A DNA stretch of 64,000 nt from Gemmatimonadota bacterium (lineage in GTDB: Bacteria > Gemmatimonadota > Gemmatimonadetes > Longimicrobiales > Gaopeijiaceae), in contig JACQVF010000011.1 in the NCBI GenBank assembly GCA_016209885.1, positions 59,765 through 123,764 of the forward strand. The letters are read 5' to 3'. The position numbers and the translations under genes are program-made. Positions 16,553 through 24,538 of this stretch are shown one piece after another. The notes below the pieces were generated by a model. It saw only the letters and a program-made list of their open reading frames with translations, was not told the DNA's origin and did no database searches. Position 1 is the stretch's first letter, and every line of letters begins with the position of its first letter.

Positions 16553-17937
16553 TGAACGTCCGTGCACGGTTCGTGCTCGGGTCGCTGGCGCCCGCGCTGG
16601 CGGCGGCGCCCCTGGCCGCGAACCCGCGGACCTGGGCGGCCCCCCGCGATTCCGCGGCCGCTCATGCGACGATCCGTGGCTGGGCGGAAGACACATGGCT
16701 CCTGCTGCTGGACCGGGAAGGCGCGCGGGCGGGACGACTCAGCCGGGCGGGGATCCTCCAGCGCTTCCACCCCGCGATGGACGACGAGTACGAGCTTGAT
16801 CTCCTCTCCTCACGCTTCACGTTCTCCGAGGACTACGCCTGGTACTCCCGTGAGAACGGGGCCCGGTACTGGGCCGGCAGCATCAATCATCGGAATGTCG
16901 TCACGGGCGGCGAGCTTAAGGCCTCGCTCTCGCTGGGCGCCGGTTGGTGGGGCGGCGTGCGCTTCACGAAGCAGGAGTCGCTGGTGTTGGACCGCAACCT
17001 TGTTCGGCTGGACATCGAGCGGCGCTGGGCCGGCGGGCTGGTGGCCTTCGTCGAGGGCACGCTCGACGACGTGAAGCCGAACATCGATCTGGGCGTGGGC
17101 GCCGGCTGGCTTGGCGAGCGCGGGAGCGTCACCGCGGCGGTCACGCTGCTCGACGCGTTCAGCGACCTCATCTTCCAGGAGCTGGGGGTCTCTCCCGGGA
17201 TCGCGCGTACCGCGAGGGACCACGAGCGGCTCCCGTTAGCCCTGCGCGCAGAGGGCGAAGTCCGTATCGGCAGGGAGGTGAGGGTGGAGGTCTCCGGCGC
17301 CGTCCTGCTCCCCTTGCGGATCCGGGCGTACGACCAGGTGTTGCCCGACGCGGGATTCCGCCAGGAGGAGCGTTTCGCGCTCGCCGCTGCGCTGGTGGAA
17401 TGGTCCCCGACGCCGGTCGTGCGAGTGGGGGCGCTGGCCGGAGGTGTGCGGGCGGTGATGGACCGGGTGCCGCTAGCCGCGGGTGCGCCCGCGGATGACT
17501 TCCGCTTGGTGGAGAGGACGGGTCGCGCCGGCGTTTTCCTGCTTGCGCGCCCGGATCCGTGGTGGTCCGTGGAGGCGTGGTTCGAGCGGAACTGGCGGCC
17601 CGAGCGGCGGAGCGGCCGGAGCGACGTGGCGGAGGGGGCCGATTACGAAGACAGGGCCTGGAGCGCTCAGGCGACGGTAGGCTTTCGGGCGCCGTCGGGC
17701 CTCGTGCTGTGGAGCGCGCTGGACGCCGATCTGCGGCATGGGGTACGCGGGAAGGGACAGGTCCCGCTGGCGGTGCCCTCGGTGCGGCGGAACACCCGCG
17801 CGCGGCTCGACGTGGGGTGGGAGGCGGGCGACCGCTGGTCTGTCGTGGTGGGCTCGAACTGGGACCTGGACGGCGACGCACGGGGCGACCGCCTCGGCTT
17901 CGACGGCGCGCACGGGCGGTTCGTCTTCTACTGGTGA
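16552..17937 (+). CDS. Predicted outer-membrane beta-barrel protein
   Basis: A 461-residue protein, not assigned to a named family. A signal peptide (MNVRARFVLGSLAPALAAAP) is followed by alternating hydrophobic/polar strands typical of outer-membrane barrels (for example LKASLSLGAGWWGGVRF and RARLDVGWEAGDRWSVVVG), ending in the aromatic FVFYW recognised by the BAM machinery. Translationally coupled to the RCC1 lipoprotein by TGATG, which suggests the two act together at the outer membrane. Convergent with wzi, 25 bp apart. Possibly a porin-like or surface-glycan factor; no function can be read from sequence. Confidence 0.65.
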   Translation: MNVRARFVLGSLAPALAAAPLAANPRTWAAPRDSAAAHATIRGWAEDTWLLLLDREGARAGRLSRAGILQRFHPAMDDEYELDLLSSRFTFSEDYAWYSRENGARYWAGSINHRNVVTGGELKASLSLGAGWWGGVRFTKQESLVLDRNLVRLDIERRWAGGLVAFVEGTLDDVKPNIDLGVGAGWLGERGSVTAAVTLLDAFSDLIFQELGVSPGIARTARDHERLPLALRAEGEVRIGREVRVEVSGAVLLPLRIRAYDQVLPDAGFRQEERFALAAALVEWSPTPVVRVGALAGGVRAVMDRVPLAAGAPADDFRLVERTGRAGVFLLARPDPWWSVEAWFERNWRPERRSGRSDVAEGADYEDRAWSAQATVGFRAPSGLVLWSALDADLRHGVRGKGQVPLAVPSVRRNTRARLDVGWEAGDRWSVVVGSNWDLDGDARGDRLGFDGAHGRFVFYW

Positions 17938-17962
17938 GGTGGTGCGGCGCGCGCCCCCTCGC

Positions 17963-19708
17963 TCACGGGAGCCGAGGCCGCCACAGTGCGGCGACCTCGG
18001 CATTCCAGTTCAGCTCCTCGCGGAAGCTCCAGTTGCCCCCCTCGAGGCCCAGGAAGTTCCGGTTCTCGCGATGGCTGTAGGCGGCCCGCCAGCTGAGCGA
18101 GAGGGCACGCAGGTGGAGCGCCCCTCGCAGCCCGGCGGTGATCTCCACGTCGTGGCCGTGAAACGCATAGTCCCTGGCTTTGAGCCGGTAGTAGGCATCA
18201 TCGTCGCGGCGGACGCGCTCGAGGTAGACGCCAAGGCTGCGCTCGGGGCGCAGCACGTCCACGGCGAGATACTGGGCGTCGGAGCCGGGCCCGATGAAGG
18301 ACCCGAGGAGCTGACCGCGGTGCGTGTAGCCCTGGCTCACGCCTCCGTGGACGTAGTAGGTGACGGCCGGGCGCCCGCTGCGGAACGTGATGGACTGCTG
18401 GAGGTGCGTGAGCTCCCAGGTGAAACGGATCCAGCGATCCTGGCGGACCCACACCTTTTGCAGTCCGAGGGTGTAGGCCTGGGAGTGGTCCGGCTCCTTG
18501 ATGAAGTCGGTGAGGTTCAAGCTGTAGTCCTCGCGCGCCCATTCGGCGTAGACCTCGACCTCGCTCTCGGGGAAGACCCAGCGGGCGAAGAGGGAGCCGA
18601 TCCCGTTGCCGGGGCGGTTCTCCCGCACGGTAGGGGTTATGGGCAGGTCGAAGAAGGCGAGGTACTCACTCGCGGGCAGACCCTGCGGTGGGATGGTCGT
18701 GAGGTAGACGCGCGTGCCGCCGAGGAACAGGCCGGGCATCCAGCGCGGTTCGAAGTCCAGGATCATTCCGCCGATGAGCCTCCGGTCGTTCCCGGCGTCC
18801 TCGTCGAAGTATCGAGACTCGCGGAGCTCGCCCCAGAGGATCTCCGCCTCGAGCTTGCCGATGCCCAAGTCCAGCGGCCGGGATGTGCCCGTGAAGCCGT
18901 GAACGAACCCCGGCGCCGTGCTGCTGAGGACGATCGGGTATCGCTGCGCCGGGCCCCAGCGCAGGTTTTCCGTGGAGATACCGGCCTTGAGTCCGAGGCC
19001 GTCCAGGCGCAGGTAGCTCTGACCCGGGTCGGCGGTCCAGAAGGGCTCGCCGCCGAAGCGCTGGGGCCAGTCGATTTCCGGGCCGTGCCAGGGGTAGGCG
19101 TAGCGGGAGAAGCCGGGGAAGACGCTGTCCACGATGGCGAACGCGCGGTTCTGCTGGTAGACCAGTGCCGGAGCGATGGCGGCGGAAAGGGGTCCCCACT
19201 CGATCTCGATCCCGCCGGTCACGGCGGAGGAGATGCCACGCCCGCTCCAGAGCACGCCGTTGTTGCGGTCCACGGGATAGCCGCTGTTCAGCTCGGCGCG
19301 GAGCGTGAGGGTCAGCGCCCGGAGCGCGGGCCCCCTCGTCCCGGCGCCCACGGGCGCGCCGGCGGCGGGCGCGAGCGTGCCCGCCGTCAGGCCGTCGGCG
19401 CAGAGGCGCTCGCGTCGCTCCGACGACGGCCGCAGCGCAACGCCTGGACGGAGCGGCGCCGCCCCTGCAAGTTCACTGGTCCTACGGAGGTCGGAGTAGA
19501 GATCGCCGGGGATCGTAGTCGGGAGGTGTACGCGGCGCTCACACTCCTCTGTCGGCGTGGCCGCCGCGGCGAGTTCCTGGCCGGCGGCGTTCCGGTACAC
19601 GAGAGCGGACGCGAGCAGCAGGACGGTGAGGAGGGTCCCTGCCAGAGCCGCACGCATGGCGCCCGGCCGCGTGCTGCACAGGGAACCGTTGGGGTCGAAT
19701 CCGTTCAT
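17963..19708 (-). CDS. wzi: Wzi-family capsule assembly outer-membrane protein
   Basis: A 581-residue member of the capsule assembly Wzi family, an outer-membrane barrel with lectin-like binding of the group 1 capsule. Typical stretches are LRAELNSGYPVDRNNGVLW, GLGLKAGISTENLRWGPAQR, and EVYAEWAREDYSLNLTDFI near the middle. ATG 19708 has a GGAGG 7 bp upstream, so the native N-terminus is MNGFDPNGSL; a hydrophobic export segment follows (MRAALAGTLLTVLLLAS). It is about 100 residues longer than E. coli Wzi, mostly in the poorly conserved N-terminal part. Only gene on the minus strand between the first export pair and the dehydratase; the 164-bp divergent spacer presumably holds its promoter. Confidence 0.9.
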   Translation of the reverse strand: MNGFDPNGSLCSTRPGAMRAALAGTLLTVLLLASALVYRNAAGQELAAAATPTEECERRVHLPTTIPGDLYSDLRRTSELAGAAPLRPGVALRPSSERRERLCADGLTAGTLAPAAGAPVGAGTRGPALRALTLTLRAELNSGYPVDRNNGVLWSGRGISSAVTGGIEIEWGPLSAAIAPALVYQQNRAFAIVDSVFPGFSRYAYPWHGPEIDWPQRFGGEPFWTADPGQSYLRLDGLGLKAGISTENLRWGPAQRYPIVLSSTAPGFVHGFTGTSRPLDLGIGKLEAEILWGELRESRYFDEDAGNDRRLIGGMILDFEPRWMPGLFLGGTRVYLTTIPPQGLPASEYLAFFDLPITPTVRENRPGNGIGSLFARWVFPESEVEVYAEWAREDYSLNLTDFIKEPDHSQAYTLGLQKVWVRQDRWIRFTWELTHLQQSITFRSGRPAVTYYVHGGVSQGYTHRGQLLGSFIGPGSDAQYLAVDVLRPERSLGVYLERVRRDDDAYYRLKARDYAFHGHDVEITAGLRGALHLRALSLSWRAAYSHRENRNFLGLEGGNWSFREELNWNAEVAALWRPRLP

Positions 19709-19872
19709 TTCGAATCCTCCGTATTCCGACGGAGCGCTCCGGGGCGCCGGGATGCGGGCGCGAGCGTCCGGGCCCACGGAGCCTAGCCGATCTGTGACCC
19801 GGGGAGCAAGGACGGTGGCCGGTGGCCCGCCGGGCGTTCTGCGGTGACGCGAGACGAGGGTAGAGCGACGAC

Positions 19873-21075
19873 ATGAATGGTCTGGACTTCGATGTGGTGG
19901 TGGTCGGTGCGTCCGCGGCCGGGCTGCGGGCCGCAGCGCTCGCCGCGCGATCGGGGATGCAGGTGGCGGTTTTCGAGCGGAAGGCCGACCCGGCGTTTCC
20001 AGCCCGGAGCTGGATCGTGACCAGCCAGATCGAAGCCGTGCTCAGCGCCCGAGCGGACGGGGTGGTGGTCCATCGCACGGGTGTCATGGAGATGTTCGCC
20101 GGGCGAGCCTGCGAAGCGGTGCGACTCGATCCTCCGGACCTGGTGTTGGAGCGGTCGCGGCTCATCCCGCTGCTGCGGCGTGAAGCGGAGGCCGCGGGCG
20201 TGGAGGTCCACCCAGACGCCGCGGTGGAGGGTGTCCGTTTCACCTCCGGGTCGATCCACGTGTCGCTGGCGGAAGCGGGAGCCGGGCGGCTGGGGCGCAA
20301 GCTGCGGACCCGCCACCTGATCGGAGCCGACGGCGTGCGCAGCCTGGTGGCGCGCCGCCTCGGCGCCGGCGCCCAGCAGGCCGTGCCCGTCCTGCAGGCG
20401 AAGGTGGAGTTGCCCGACGACCACGATCCGGACGTCACGCGGGTGTGGTTCCACCGCGACCGGTCGCGCTTCTTCTACTGGCTGATCCCCGACTCGAAGA
20501 CCACCGGCGTGGCCGGGCTCGTAGCCGAGCAACCCGGCCAGGCCGGCCGGCTGCTGGACGAGTTCCTGGGGGAGCACGGGCTGCGGCCTCTCGAGTACCA
20601 GGGCGCCATGATCCCGCTGCACCGGCCGGGCCGACGGATCGCCTGGCACCTGGACGGCTCGCGGGTGCTCCTGGTGGGTGACGCCGCGGCGCACGTGAAG
20701 GTCACCACCGTAGGCGGCGTTGTATCCGGCCTGTGGGGTGCCGAGGCCGCCGCCCGGAGTCTCATCCGGGGGACGAGCTACGGCAAGGAGCTTCGCGCCG
20801 TGCAGCGCGAGCTGTACCTCCATGATCTTATCCGCTGGCTGCTCGACCGGTTCGACCAATGCGACTACGAGGGGCTGCTGGCTCTTCTGAACCCGCGGCT
20901 GCGCGCATACCTCCGGCGCCAGAATCGTGACACGATCGCCATGTCCCCGTTCCCTGCGCTGCTCGCGCAGCCCCGGCTCCTGCGCCTGGTGGTGAAGGCG
21001 CTGCTGTTCCCGCGCCGCGAGCCCGTGGGGCTGATCGTGGGCGCCCGGGAGCCCGCAGTCGCAGCGGGCGACTGA
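19873..21075 (+). CDS. FAD-dependent oxidoreductase, geranylgeranyl-reductase-like
   Basis: A 400-residue flavoprotein of the p-hydroxybenzoate hydroxylase/GGR fold. The N-terminal dinucleotide motif is VVVVGASAAGLRAAALA (about 8-24) with E35 after beta 2, and the second FAD motif is LLVGDAAAHVKVTTVGGV (about 267-284). The family reduces isoprenoid chains or oxidises various substrates; in a polysaccharide locus a polyprenyl lipid carrier is an attractive substrate, but this is inference. The C-terminal LALLNPRLRAYLRRQNRD region is basic and may contact the membrane. Divergent from wzi; not overlapped with downstream genes. Confidence 0.82.
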   Translation: MNGLDFDVVVVGASAAGLRAAALAARSGMQVAVFERKADPAFPARSWIVTSQIEAVLSARADGVVVHRTGVMEMFAGRACEAVRLDPPDLVLERSRLIPLLRREAEAAGVEVHPDAAVEGVRFTSGSIHVSLAEAGAGRLGRKLRTRHLIGADGVRSLVARRLGAGAQQAVPVLQAKVELPDDHDPDVTRVWFHRDRSRFFYWLIPDSKTTGVAGLVAEQPGQAGRLLDEFLGEHGLRPLEYQGAMIPLHRPGRRIAWHLDGSRVLLVGDAAAHVKVTTVGGVVSGLWGAEAAARSLIRGTSYGKELRAVQRELYLHDLIRWLLDRFDQCDYEGLLALLNPRLRAYLRRQNRDTIAMSPFPALLAQPRLLRLVVKALLFPRREPVGLIVGAREPAVAAGD

Positions 21076-21257
21076 CGGCGGGACCCAAGGGCGAGGCGGG
21101 GTGAGAGGAATCGGTGCGCACGGGAAGCGGTCCACGGGGGAGTGAGGGTGGAAGGCCGCGGAAGGTGCGGAGTGCAGCGATGCGTATGCGGGACGGCCGG
21201 GGGAGACGGGATGGGGAAGGTAGCAGGCGATAGGGCGGAGATGCGAGGAGGAAGCTC

Positions 21258-22340
21258 GTGCGGCTGCTTGTGACGGGGGGCGCCGGCTTCATCGGCTCGA
21301 ACTTCGTGCGTTACATGCTGGAGACGCACGAGGACGTCGAGATCGTCAACCTGGATGCCCTCACCTATGCCGGGAACCTGGAGAACCTGGCGGGCCTCGA
21401 GGAGGATCCCCGCTACCGGTTCGTGCACGGCGATATCTGTCACGCCCCGCTCGTGGCGGAGCTCGTCCGCGAGGCCGAGGCCGTGGCGAACTTCGCGGCG
21501 GAGTCCCACGTGGACCGCTCCATCGAATCGGACCAGCCGTTCATCCGCACCAACGTCGTGGGGTGCCAGACGCTTCTCGCCGCGACGCTGGAGGCCGGAG
21601 GCCGGCGGTTCGTCCAGATCTCCACGGACGAAGTCTATGGAGCGCTTCCGTGGCGGGATCCTTCGGTTGAAGCGGGCGAGGAGGATCCCGGCTATTTTAC
21701 GGAGGCGACGCCCGTCGCCCCGCGATCCCCCTACTCGGCGTCGAAGGCGGCGGCGGACCACCTGGTGCTCGCGTACTTCCACACCCACGGGCTGGACGCG
21801 ATCATCACTCGATCGTCGAACAACTACGGTCCCTACCAGTTCCCCGAGAAGCTGATCCCTCTCTTCATCACGAACGCTCTGGAGGGGAAGAAGCTCCCCC
21901 TGTACGGGGATGGCCTCTACGTGCGCGACTGGCTTCACGTGCGGGACCACTGCCGGGGTGTGGAGGCGGCGCTTCTGCACGGGCGAGCCGGCGAGCTGTA
22001 CAACTTCGGGGGGCGCGCGGAGCGTATGAACATCCAGGTGGCACGGGCGATCCTGCGGCACCTGGGCACGGGTGAGGATCTCATCGAGCACGTGCCGGAT
22101 CGGCCGGGCCACGACCGGCGCTACGCCATCGATCCGTCCAGAGCGGAGCGCGACCTGGGGTGGCGGCCGAGGGTCTCGTTCGAGGAAGGGCTCGCGCAGA
22201 CCGTGGACTGGTACGTGGAGAACGAGACCTGGTGGGGGCGGGTCAAGAGCGGGGCGTACCGCGAGTACTACGAGCGGATGTACGGCGCGGGCGGCCGCTA
22301 CGGGCAGGTGGCGTCACGGGCGAGCCGTAAGGAGCCGTAG
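21258..22340 (+). CDS. rfbB: dTDP-glucose 4,6-dehydratase
   Basis: A 360-residue extended SDR making dTDP-4-keto-6-deoxyglucose, entry to dTDP-rhamnose and other 6-deoxy or amino sugars. GGAGFIGSNFVRYML (residues 6-20) binds NAD; TDEVYG carries the catalytic Asp; PYSASKAAADH gives Y159/K163; RSSNNYGPYQFPEKLIPLF and YVRDWLHVRDH are RmlB hallmarks. GTG start preceded by AGGAGG at ideal spacing. No rmlA, rmlC or rmlD is in the window, so the other steps must be elsewhere or the product feeds an aminotransferase. Stop is 3-6 bp before the WecA-like fusion. Confidence 0.95.
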   Translation: MRLLVTGGAGFIGSNFVRYMLETHEDVEIVNLDALTYAGNLENLAGLEEDPRYRFVHGDICHAPLVAELVREAEAVANFAAESHVDRSIESDQPFIRTNVVGCQTLLAATLEAGGRRFVQISTDEVYGALPWRDPSVEAGEEDPGYFTEATPVAPRSPYSASKAAADHLVLAYFHTHGLDAIITRSSNNYGPYQFPEKLIPLFITNALEGKKLPLYGDGLYVRDWLHVRDHCRGVEAALLHGRAGELYNFGGRAERMNIQVARAILRHLGTGEDLIEHVPDRPGHDRRYAIDPSRAERDLGWRPRVSFEEGLAQTVDWYVENETWWGRVKSGAYREYYERMYGAGGRYGQVASRASRKEP

Positions 22341-22343
22341 GGC

Positions 22344-24206
22344 GTGATGAGCGCTGAGTGGCTGCTCGCGCTGGCGCCGGCGGCCGCGTTCGTGGCCACG
22401 GCGGCCCTCACGCCCGCAGCCCGGGGCGTGGCGATCCAGCTCGGGCTCGTGAGCCGGGCGCGGGCGGACCGGTGGCACCGGCGACCGACGCCGCTTCTGG
22501 GCGGGGTCGCCATCTTCGTGGGGTTTGCCGCCTCCGTGCTGCTCTTTTCGCTGCTGCTCCCGCAGGACGTCTTTCTGCGTGCGGTCCAGACCGGCGACTC
22601 CGGCTTTATCGCCCGGTGGGACGGGCTGGTGTGGGCGGGCGTGCTGGCCTTCCTCACGGGGCTGATCGATGATGTCCGTCCGCTTTCGCCGGCGTGGAAG
22701 CTCGCCGGCCAGCTTGTGGCCGCCTCGCTGCTCCTGGCCGCGGGGATCATGCTTCGCTTCACGGGGCTGTACGCGCTGGACGCGATCCTCTCGGCGGCGT
22801 GGTTCCTGGCCATCACGAACGGGCTCAACCTCCTGGACAACATGGACGGGCTGGCGGCCGGCACGGCGGCGATCGCCGCGCTGTGTCTGGCGGCGCTGTT
22901 CGTCCTGGACGGTGACCCGGTGCTGGCGGGTCTGGCGCTGGTGCTGGCCGGCGCGCTGGCCGGCTTTCTGGTCCACAACTACCCGCCGGCCCGAATCTTC
23001 ATGGGGGACAGCGGATCCCTGTTCATCGGGCTGTTTCTCGCCGGGCTCGCCCTCTCTCCGACCCCCGGCCTTACGCGCGGGCTGTTCGCAGTCGTGGCGG
23101 TGCCCATGCTCATTCTGGCGGTCCCGATCTTCGACACCGCGCTGGTCACGGTGACCCGCTTGATCGAGGGTCGCTCCATCGCGAGGGGTGGCCGTGACCA
23201 CAGCTCCCACCGCCTGGTCGCGCTGGGGCTGCCGGAGAGTCGGGCGGTACAGATGCTGTGGGCGCTGTCCGCGACGGGCGGCGTGGTGGCGCTGCTTTTC
23301 CGGACGCGGGAGCGGCCGTTCGCGTATCTGTTCGGCGGGTTCCTGATCCTTGCCCTCGCAGTGTCCGGGGTCGTGCTCGTGCGGCTGAGCGGCGAGCGGG
23401 CGATCCGGACGGGCTCGGGGACCGTAATGCCGAACCCGCTGCTCACGCGCCTCGCGGAATGGCACGAGCGGTGGCCGGTGCTCCACTTCGCACTGGACAT
23501 GGCGGGGGTCACGCTGGCGTACTACGCGGCCTACCTGATCCGCTGGGACCCTTCCGAACTGCCTGCGGAGCTGGCGTACTTCCGACGCTCGCTGCCGGTG
23601 GTCCTGGCCGCGAAGATGGTGGCGTTCGCGTGGGCGAAGATGTACTCGCAGCGCTGGTCCCACTTCGGGCTGGAGGACGCCGGGAGGGTGGTCCGCGGGA
23701 ATGCGTTGGGCTCGCTCGTGGCGGCCATGGTTCTGCTGCTCATTCAGCGGGTGGGCCTCTCGCGCGGCGTGCTCATCATCGATTTCCTGGTCTGTTCGGC
23801 GCTTACCATGGCGGCCCGGTTCTCACAGCGCCTCGTGGAGCGTGGCACGCGGGGCTGGCGCCAGGCCGGGGTCCCGGCGGTGGTCTTTGCGGCTCCGGAT
23901 GACGCGCTGGTGGCCCTCGCCGAGCTGTCTCGCGTGGAGAGGCGGGATCTGCGGCCCGTGGCCGTGGTCCACCCGAATGCCGCGGACACGGGCGGGACGT
24001 TCAAGGGCTATCCTCGATACGGCGGCGTGGAGGGACTTGCCCGCGCCCTGGAGGCAGAGCGCGCGCGGGCGGTCGTCGCCGTGGCGACGCAGGGATCCGC
24101 GAGTCTCGAGGCGGCGAGAAAGGAGTGTCACCGCCTGGCGGCGGAGCTTTACCTCCTGCATATCGCCATCGAGCCGGCGGAGCGGTCGCCAGAGGGGAAT
24201 GGTTAG
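22344..24206 (+). CDS. WecA/MraY-family phosphotransferase fused to CapD-type membrane/NAD-domain module (first copy)
   Basis: A 620-residue fusion. Residues 1-350 are a polytopic GlcNAc-1-P/undecaprenyl-P transferase (WecA/WbpL type): LIDDVRPLS near 110, NLLDNMDGLAAG near 162-173, FMGDSGSLFIGLFLAG near 220 and RDHSSHRLVALGL near 290. Residues about 370-500 add four more helices (DMAGVTLAYYAAYLIRW onward) and about 505-620 a Rossmann-like domain, matching the N-terminal part of CapD/WbpM/FlaA1 proteins without their catalytic SDR domain. Its nucleotide motif is degenerate (VVFAAPDDA). The TAG stop is part of the terminal repeat of the element at 24204-24369, so the C-terminus may have been trimmed. 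Start GTG 22344 or ATG 22347. Confidence 0.88.
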   Translation: MMSAEWLLALAPAAAFVATAALTPAARGVAIQLGLVSRARADRWHRRPTPLLGGVAIFVGFAASVLLFSLLLPQDVFLRAVQTGDSGFIARWDGLVWAGVLAFLTGLIDDVRPLSPAWKLAGQLVAASLLLAAGIMLRFTGLYALDAILSAAWFLAITNGLNLLDNMDGLAAGTAAIAALCLAALFVLDGDPVLAGLALVLAGALAGFLVHNYPPARIFMGDSGSLFIGLFLAGLALSPTPGLTRGLFAVVAVPMLILAVPIFDTALVTVTRLIEGRSIARGGRDHSSHRLVALGLPESRAVQMLWALSATGGVVALLFRTRERPFAYLFGGFLILALAVSGVVLVRLSGERAIRTGSGTVMPNPLLTRLAEWHERWPVLHFALDMAGVTLAYYAAYLIRWDPSELPAELAYFRRSLPVVLAAKMVAFAWAKMYSQRWSHFGLEDAGRVVRGNALGSLVAAMVLLLIQRVGLSRGVLIIDFLVCSALTMAARFSQRLVERGTRGWRQAGVPAVVFAAPDDALVALAELSRVERRDLRPVAVVHPNAADTGGTFKGYPRYGGVEGLARALEAERARAVVAVATQGSASLEAARKECHRLAAELYLLHIAIEPAERSPEGNG

Positions 24207-24369
24207 TGCTCCCGGCCGGAAGTACGGTTGCATTCGACCGCCGCTGCATTCCCCCTGGCTGCGTTGCGCCTCGTCGAAATAGCGCACGGCTATTCCTCCT
24301 CGGCGCGCCTTGCCAGGCGGACGCATCGACGGTCTCGGTGCGTGACCGCACTTCCGGCCGGGAGCACTA
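24204..24369. repeat. 166-bp long inverted-repeat element
   Basis: The ends are perfect 20-bp inverted repeats: TAGTGCTCCCGGCCGGAAGT at 24204-24223 and its complement at 24350-24369. Symmetry continues inward: CCCCCTGGC (24251-24259) pairs with GCCAGGCGG (24312-24320, one mismatch), and the centre is AATAGC-GCACG-GCTATT (24278-24294). The centres of all three pairs coincide at about 24286, so the whole unit can fold as one long hairpin. No coding capacity. The left end provides the stop codon of the preceding gene. Looks like a MITE-type or large REP-type element; no target duplication is evident. Confidence 0.7.
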
Positions 24370-24371
24370 GC

Positions 24372-24407
24372 GTGGCAGACGGAGTGGCAGACGGAGTGGC
24401 AGACGCG
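24372..24407. repeat. 12-bp tandem repeat, three copies
   Basis: GTGGCAGACGGA is repeated at 24372-24383 and 24384-24395, followed by GTGGCAGACGCG at 24396-24407. It starts 3 bp after the inverted-repeat element and leads into the partial second copy of that element's end. A period divisible by three is unlike the 7-8 bp repeats elsewhere in the window; no gene is seen here. Confidence 0.8.
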
Positions 24408-24412
24408 GCGAA

Positions 24413-24450
24413 GGTCTCGGTGCGTGACCGCACTTGCGCTCGGGAGCACA
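24413..24450. repeat. Partial second copy of the inverted-repeat element's right end
   Basis: A 23-bp block beginning GGTCTCGGTGCGTGACC is identical at 24331-24353 (inside the element) and 24413-24435. It continues as GCGCTCGGGAGCACA, a diverged version of the element's terminal CCGGCCGGGAGCACTA. So the end of the element is present twice in direct orientation, 82 bp apart, as expected after partial duplication or a one-ended rearrangement. Confidence 0.65.
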
Positions 24451-24538
24451 GCAGGACCCACGGTAGCTTTTCAGCGACCTGCTGGCGGAGCTCCGAGCCG
24501 AGCGATGGCGCAGGGCACGCGTACGGCACGGGGGCTCT

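Noticed and set aside
17738..19786. A 682-codon plus-strand open frame across wzi
   Set aside because: No family features; the minus strand encodes a recognisable Wzi protein with a Shine-Dalgarno and export segment.
24204..24369. Insertion sequence with transposase
   Set aside because: The element is 166 bp and has no coding capacity; no transposase or integrase gene was recognised anywhere in the window.
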